Assembly (NCBI GenBank): GCA_964509475.1
Contig: CAZDXJ010000088.1
Location: 1 to 9,408, forward strand
DNA from: CAZDXJ01 sp964509475
GTDB taxonomy: Bacteria > Pseudomonadota > Gammaproteobacteria > Methylococcales > Methylomonadaceae
Length of the DNA: 9,408 bases
Reading direction: 5' to 3'
The position numbers and the translations under genes were made by a program. The notes beneath the pieces were generated by a model. It did not search any database and was not told the origin of the DNA. It worked only from the letters and a program-made list of their open reading frames with translations. The number at the start of each line of letters is the position of its first letter. Position 1 is the first letter of the stretch. Below are positions 6,913 through 9,408 of the stretch, piece by piece.

Positions 6913-7407
6913 TTAATTCTGGAAAAAAACCTTCAAGCGGGAAAAAAAGGCTTCAACATCCAGTTCCAGCCAGAACCGATCTTCAGCCTGATAAAAATGC
7001 AAAATACAAGGGTCAAGCGGTTCGGGCAAACGCTGTTGCTGCAAAAATAGCGCCCGTGCCGTTGTTTCGAGTTTGCCAAGCAAGCGGGGATATTGCGCCA
7101 GGCGCAAGGCAAGCGCACGGCTGCCCTCATCCAGGATCACAAAAACAGAACCTTGCGTTTTCCGGTCAAACAAAAACCGTTGCAAATCAAATACGGGAAT
7201 CAGTTGTCCCCGATGATTGCATACGCCCTCAAAGCCATCGACGGTCATTGGCACACGGCACACGGCAAGATGTTTAACCACTTCGTATTTCAGCAAGGGA
7301 TCAAACACCAAACCCAGCGAACCGATTGCAAGACCGTAGCGCGCTTGTTCAAGATCAGGCGGCCTGGGGGATATCGATTGCGCCGGCGGACGTTCGGAAA
7401 TGGTCAT
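6913..7407 (-). CDS. pilI: PilI/CheW-like coupling protein
   Basis: This 164-residue cytoplasmic protein has a CheW fold: YGLAIGSLGLVFDP as the first strand pair, VCRVPMTVDGFEGVCNHRGQLIPVFDL as the characteristic core (compare the CheW pattern G..N.RG..IPV.DL), then further strands including SVFVILDEGSRALALRL. CheW proteins bridge the receptor tip and the CheA regulatory domain, and this one lies directly upstream of the receptor and kinase genes. The C-terminal part (about 95-164) is less conserved and ends in an aromatic-rich FFSRLKVFFQN. The ATG is 3 nt from the stop of the preceding receiver gene, without an evident SD. Gene order supports PilI; the CheW assignment is firmer than the Pil subtype. 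Confidence 0.87.
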   Translation of the reverse strand: MTISERPPAQSISPRPPDLEQARYGLAIGSLGLVFDPLLKYEVVKHLAVCRVPMTVDGFEGVCNHRGQLIPVFDLQRFLFDRKTQGSVFVILDEGSRALALRLAQYPRLLGKLETTARALFLQQQRLPEPLDPCILHFYQAEDRFWLELDVEAFFSRLKVFFQN

Positions 7408-7410
7408 GAT

Positions 7411-7788
7411 TTAATGAACCGAGGTTTCGATCTGCTTTATGGTTGATAAAATTTCTTCCTGGCGGTAGGGCTTGCCAATATGACCTTTGGCACCTTGCAA
7501 CTTGCCCCATATCTTATCGGCCTCCTGATGTTTGCTGGAAACAAAAACCACCGGGATATCGCGGGTTTTTTCATTATTGATGATTTTCCGGCAGGCATGG
7601 AAACCATCCATGCCCGGCATGACGATATCCATAAAAATCAAATCCGGATGGAAGGATTCCAGTTTTTTCAAGGCCTCTTCGCCAGAATTTGATACTTCCA
7701 CATGATAGGAACCGGATTCCTGTAACAGGCTGGTCATATTATTTTGCTCCAATGGCATATCATCAACGATCAGAATATTTTTTATCAT
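7411..7788 (-). CDS. pilH: PilH-like single-domain response regulator
   Basis: A 125-residue CheY-like receiver with no output domain. All phosphorylation residues are present: acidic pair D9/D10 (ILIVDD), phospho-acceptor D54 (LIFMDIVMPGMDG), S84 at the switch position (VVFVSSK), and K106 (GKPY). The segment ADKIWGKLQGAKGHIGKP resembles the W..RQGA..Y..KP region typical of PilH receivers, which favours PilH over a flagellar CheY. It would accept phosphate from the kinase and either act on the pilus motor or serve as a phosphate sink. The start overlaps the stop of the upstream regulator by 4 nt (ATGA). An AGGTAGGT SD (7794-7801) is well placed, so the two genes are translationally coupled. 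Confidence 0.9.
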   Translation of the reverse strand: MIKNILIVDDMPLEQNNMTSLLQESGSYHVEVSNSGEEALKKLESFHPDLIFMDIVMPGMDGFHACRKIINNEKTRDIPVVFVSSKHQEADKIWGKLQGAKGHIGKPYRQEEILSTIKQIETSVH

Positions 7789-8591
7789 AAGTTACCTACC
7801 TTTTTTTTTGAACGTTGTGGGTATTGAAAATCTGTCAGCCAATCCATGATCCGAACCAGCATTTTCTGAAACTCCGCTTTATTGATCGGTTTGGTCAGAT
7901 AGCTGGTGCAGCCGGCCATAACGCCTTTGACTTCATCCAGCGGTGAGGTTTTGGCCGACAACATGATGATCGGCGTTTTTTTCATATCTTCAATTTTCCG
8001 GATTTCGGTGCAGGTTTCATACCCGTCAATGCCCGGCATCATTACGTCCAGAAATATAAAATCGTATTGCCCCTGCCGCACCCTGTCCAACGCGGTTTCA
8101 CCGTCTTCGGCAAAATCCACCCGGATCGGTTGCGAGGCATTGGCCAGTTCAATAGCCAGGCTTTTACGCATGATCTCGCTGTCATCGACCACCAGAACCT
8201 GAAAACAACCGTCCTGGGCAAGCGTTTGCACCTTTTTTTCGACCGGCAAGGCGGCCTGAGCGGAGACTTTAGCCATCTCGACGCCATCCAGCGCCTTGAT
8301 CACCCGGGAAGCCAGCAACAGCCCCTTGATATGCGGCCTGGAGTCCTGATCTGCGGTTTTGTTCCGGCTGTAGCTGACCACCGCGCAACCGGGTTGTTGC
8401 GCCAAAACCTTTTCCAGCGCCGGCTCCACATCGGCATCCTGATTGACAATAACACAATGCACAGGCGCTTGCTGATGATCCGGCAGCCGCTGATAACGGA
8501 CGCTGCGGGTCTGTGTCATCTTGAAAATGGCATCAAACTTGTCCACTGCCATGCTGTCGAAACCGATTAGTTTTACGCTATAAGAAGCCAT
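7785..8591 (-). CDS. Response regulator with N-terminal pseudo-receiver-like domain
   Basis: A 268-residue protein in the position of PilG. Residues about 130-252 form a complete receiver: D136/D137 (VLVVDDSE), D182 (FIFLDVMMPGIDG), S212 (IIMLSAK), K234 (YLTKP). Residues 1-105 have a receiver-like strand/helix rhythm (SVKLIGFDSM, HCVIVNQD, CAVVSYSR, LLLASRVIKALDG) but no acidic pocket or phospho-aspartate, suggesting a degenerate receiver used for protein contacts. I chose the ATG at 8591 because AGGAG sits 8 nt upstream. The in-frame ATG at 8627 has no SD and would add 12 residues. The C terminus is basic (RSKKKVGNL) and encoded by a run of nine A. Standard PilG is only the receiver, so the N-terminal domain is the distinguishing feature. 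Confidence 0.88.
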   Translation of the reverse strand: MASYSVKLIGFDSMAVDKFDAIFKMTQTRSVRYQRLPDHQQAPVHCVIVNQDADVEPALEKVLAQQPGCAVVSYSRNKTADQDSRPHIKGLLLASRVIKALDGVEMAKVSAQAALPVEKKVQTLAQDGCFQVLVVDDSEIMRKSLAIELANASQPIRVDFAEDGETALDRVRQGQYDFIFLDVMMPGIDGYETCTEIRKIEDMKKTPIIMLSAKTSPLDEVKGVMAGCTSYLTKPINKAEFQKMLVRIMDWLTDFQYPQRSKKKVGNL

Positions 8592-8599
8592 TTTACTAT

Positions 8600-8604
8600 C
8601 TCCT
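8600..8604 (-). promoter_or_regulatory. Ribosome binding site deciding the regulator start
   Basis: AGGAG on the minus strand, 8 nt before the ATG at 8591. No comparable site precedes the in-frame ATG at 8627, so the shorter protein is preferred. Confidence 0.75.
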
Positions 8605-8632
8605 GTTGTGAATAAATCGTCATTCAACTTAA

Positions 8633-8647
8633 GGCATTTTTAATGCC
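8633..8647 (-). promoter_or_regulatory. Small dyad in the leader of the regulator gene
   Basis: GGCATT (8633-8638) and AATGCC (8642-8647) form a perfect 6-bp stem with a 3-nt loop. It lies between the predicted internal promoter and the regulator start, and just upstream of the rejected ATG at 8627. It could be a leader structure or an operator. There is no T-tract, so terminator function for the Roadblock gene is doubtful. Confidence 0.35.
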
Positions 8648-8660
8648 AGGTTAAATGTCA

Positions 8661-8674
8661 TTGTTTTATATCAA
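8661..8674 (-). promoter_or_regulatory. FNR/ANR-like site overlapping the internal -10
   Basis: The minus strand reads TTGATATAAAACAA against the FNR consensus TTGAT-N4-ATCAA: 9 of 10 specified bases match. It covers the TATAAA of the internal promoter, a position where a bound regulator would be expected to repress. AT-richness makes chance matches possible, so confidence is modest. Confidence 0.35.
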
Positions 8675-8692
8675 AATTATTTTTCTTGTCAT
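8665..8692 (-). promoter_or_regulatory. Internal sigma70-like promoter before the response regulator
   Basis: On the minus strand ATGACA (8692-8687, 5/6 to TTGACA) is followed after 16 bp by TATAAA (8670-8665, 5/6 to TATAAT). A TG sits one base upstream of the -10, giving an extended -10. Transcription would start near 8658, in the 120-bp gap after the Roadblock gene, and could express the five-gene chemosensory block separately. Sequence-based only. Confidence 0.55.
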
Positions 8693-8711
8693 AAAAAGCC
8701 TGCAAAATTTG

Positions 8712-9104
8712 TCAGTCTGCGCAAGCGGCCGAACATTCCGGATCGCGGCCATCCACTGCCAGACTGCTGGCGCAGGTCTGTTCAATCTCCTGATATACAA
8801 AATCGCCTTGCGGTTTGATCTTGATGGCCAGAATACTGTCGTCTATCGCCGCAAACCGCAGTAACAATGAGCTTTTGCTTCCATGCAGCCAAAAGTTTTG
8901 GGCCTGCCCCATGTCCATGTCCCGGTTCATCTGCCGCCAGCAATAGGACAAAGCCGCCACATGCCCGCTGATGAGGTCTTCATTTAAATCTTCCGGAAGG
9001 CTGTGCAATGCCAGACCATCACTGGAAGTCAGGCATAAAGCCTCGATGCGTTCATCCGCCTGGTACAAAGCCTGCATTTTTTCTTTTAAACCATTAAAAT
9101 CCAT
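8712..9104 (-). CDS. Roadblock/LC7-domain-like protein
   Basis: This 130-residue protein resembles the Roadblock/LC7 (MglB-like) fold. An N-terminal helix (about 2-17) is followed by IEALCLTSSDGLALHS (about 20-35), which matches the first strand pair and the conserved DG turn of the family. A long helix follows (about 42-60), then strand pairs NFWLHGSKSSLLLRFAAIDDSILAIKI and a final helix. Roadblock proteins dimerise and commonly regulate small Ras-like GTPases, as MglB acts on MglA in polarity and motility. No GTPase gene is in the window. The tail is cysteine-containing (CSAACAD). The ATG at 9104 has AGAGG 8 nt upstream. It is the first recognised gene of the cluster, 120 bp before the response regulator, so a role in the same pathway is likely but inferred. 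Confidence 0.75.
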   Translation of the reverse strand: MDFNGLKEKMQALYQADERIEALCLTSSDGLALHSLPEDLNEDLISGHVAALSYCWRQMNRDMDMGQAQNFWLHGSKSSLLLRFAAIDDSILAIKIKPQGDFVYQEIEQTCASSLAVDGRDPECSAACAD

Positions 9105-9112
9105 AACGTTAA

Positions 9113-9117
9113 CCTCT
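9113..9117 (-). promoter_or_regulatory. Ribosome binding site of the Roadblock gene
   Basis: AGAGG on the minus strand, 8 nt before the ATG at 9104, supports this start. Confidence 0.65.
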
Positions 9118-9126
9118 TTGAGACTG

Positions 9127-9300
9127 TTAATTTAACTTTGTTATAACGTATCCTGGGGGATAGGGGCATTGATTTAAATCAAGCCGTTTTGCCGTTACTA
9201 AAAGTTTATGCTTTTCAATAAAATCCAGCATAATCTTATTCACGCCGTCACCAAAGCCGCTTCGATAGAAACCGAAGTCTTCCGCTTCTCTTGCGTGCAT
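9127..9300 (-). CDS. Small unassigned ORF upstream of the cluster
   Basis: A 57-residue open frame begins MHAREAEDFGFYRSGFGDGV and continues through LDFIEKHKLLVTAKRL and CPYPPGYVITKLN to TAA. Its amino-acid composition is protein-like, with mixed hydrophobic and charged residues and no low complexity. However, no SD precedes the ATG, a TGA lies immediately upstream, and I recognise no family. The FNR-like box and -10 fall inside it, so it may be a remnant of a longer gene rather than a functional one. A second frame, open from the right edge (9407-9240), overlaps its 5' part and would be compatible with a frameshifted ancestor. Confidence 0.3.
   Translation of the reverse strand: MHAREAEDFGFYRSGFGDGVNKIMLDFIEKHKLLVTAKRLDLNQCPYPPGYVITKLN
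9140..9182 (-). promoter_or_regulatory. Putative FNR/ANR-dependent (class II) promoter of the cluster
   Basis: A perfect 14-bp palindrome, TTGATTTAAATCAA (9169-9182), matches all ten specified bases of the FNR/ANR box. Downstream on the minus strand lies TATAAC (9145-9140, 5/6 to the -10 consensus), predicting a start near 9133. The box centre would be about -42 from that start, the class II activator position. At the -35 position the sequence is TGCCCC, which is not a sigma70 -35 and fits an activator-dependent promoter. The leader to the Roadblock ATG would be about 29 nt. No regulator gene is present in the window. Confidence 0.6.
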
Positions 9301-9408
9301 TCAAGGTCTGGCTGTAACGTGTCCTGACCGTATTTATTTAAGTTGGTGCAGCGTTTATTCCACCCCAAAACACAAGACACAATTTTAAAAAAAATTATTC
9401 CATTCACC
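9183..9408. other. Right-edge region without a recognised gene
   Basis: Apart from the 57-residue ORF and a 55-codon minus-strand frame open from the edge (9407-9240, no Met, not recognised), this holds AT-rich sequence. A 12-mer TAACGTATCCTG (9144-9155) recurs as TAACGTGTCCTG (9315-9326), one mismatch, same orientation, 171 bp apart. Nothing else was identified. Confidence 0.4.

Noticed and set aside
8592..8627. Longer N terminus for the response regulator starting at 8627
   Set aside because: No Shine-Dalgarno before that ATG, while AGGAG is ideally spaced before the ATG at 8591; the extra residues NDDLFTTGDSK look like leader sequence.
1..9408. tRNA, rRNA or riboswitch genes
   Set aside because: No cloverleaf with a T-arm motif, no rRNA signature segments and no recognisable riboswitch core were seen by eye in the intergenic regions.

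Overview
The window looks like a chromosomal segment of a gammaproteobacterium. The evidence is a DUF2956-type protein, a family I know mainly from Gammaproteobacteria, and a chemosensory cluster in the gene order of the Pseudomonas Pil-Chp (twitching motility) system. Base composition is balanced, and the intergenic DNA is rich in short palindromes. Genus cannot be fixed from the sequence; sulfur-oxidising or methane-oxidising gammaproteobacteria are plausible but unproven. All recognised genes lie on the minus strand, so transcription runs from high to low coordinates.

Right part (about 9408 to 8592): an unassigned small open frame, then a promoter region with a perfect 14-bp FNR/ANR-type box (9169-9182) placed class II fashion over a TATAAC -10 (9140-9145). 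Next come a Roadblock/LC7-like protein (9104-8712) and a 120-bp gap. The gap holds a good sigma70-like promoter whose -10 is overlapped by a second, 9/10 FNR-like site.

Centre (8591 to 1290): a tight run of five genes separated by 5 nt or less, or overlapping. They are a response regulator with an N-terminal non-phosphorylatable domain, a PilH-like single-domain receiver, a PilI/CheW-like coupling protein, a PilJ-like membrane chemoreceptor and a 1263-residue ChpA/PilL-like hybrid CheA kinase. The kinase has one canonical HPt histidine, a CheA-type ATPase, a CheW-like domain and a C-terminal receiver. Its N terminus contains a 477-bp-period tandem duplication with 442 bp identical between copies. 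No CheR or CheB methylation enzymes and no pilus structural genes are in the window.

Left part (1289 to 1): about 530 bp of repeat-rich DNA with no convincing gene, then the DUF2956 gene (583-233). That gene is bracketed by two identical 28-bp perfect palindromes and by an outer 32-bp inverted repeat. A further palindrome family, TGCGGAT..ATCCGCA, occurs at 31-46 and, in expanded form, at 1061-1105.

Working model (inference): the PilJ-like receptor, through the PilI-like coupler, controls the ChpA-like kinase. The kinase passes phosphate to the two stand-alone regulators and to its own receiver to control a surface or motility behaviour, probably type IV pili. The Roadblock protein may tie this to a small GTPase or to polarity, and the FNR-like sites suggest that oxygen or redox state sets expression.
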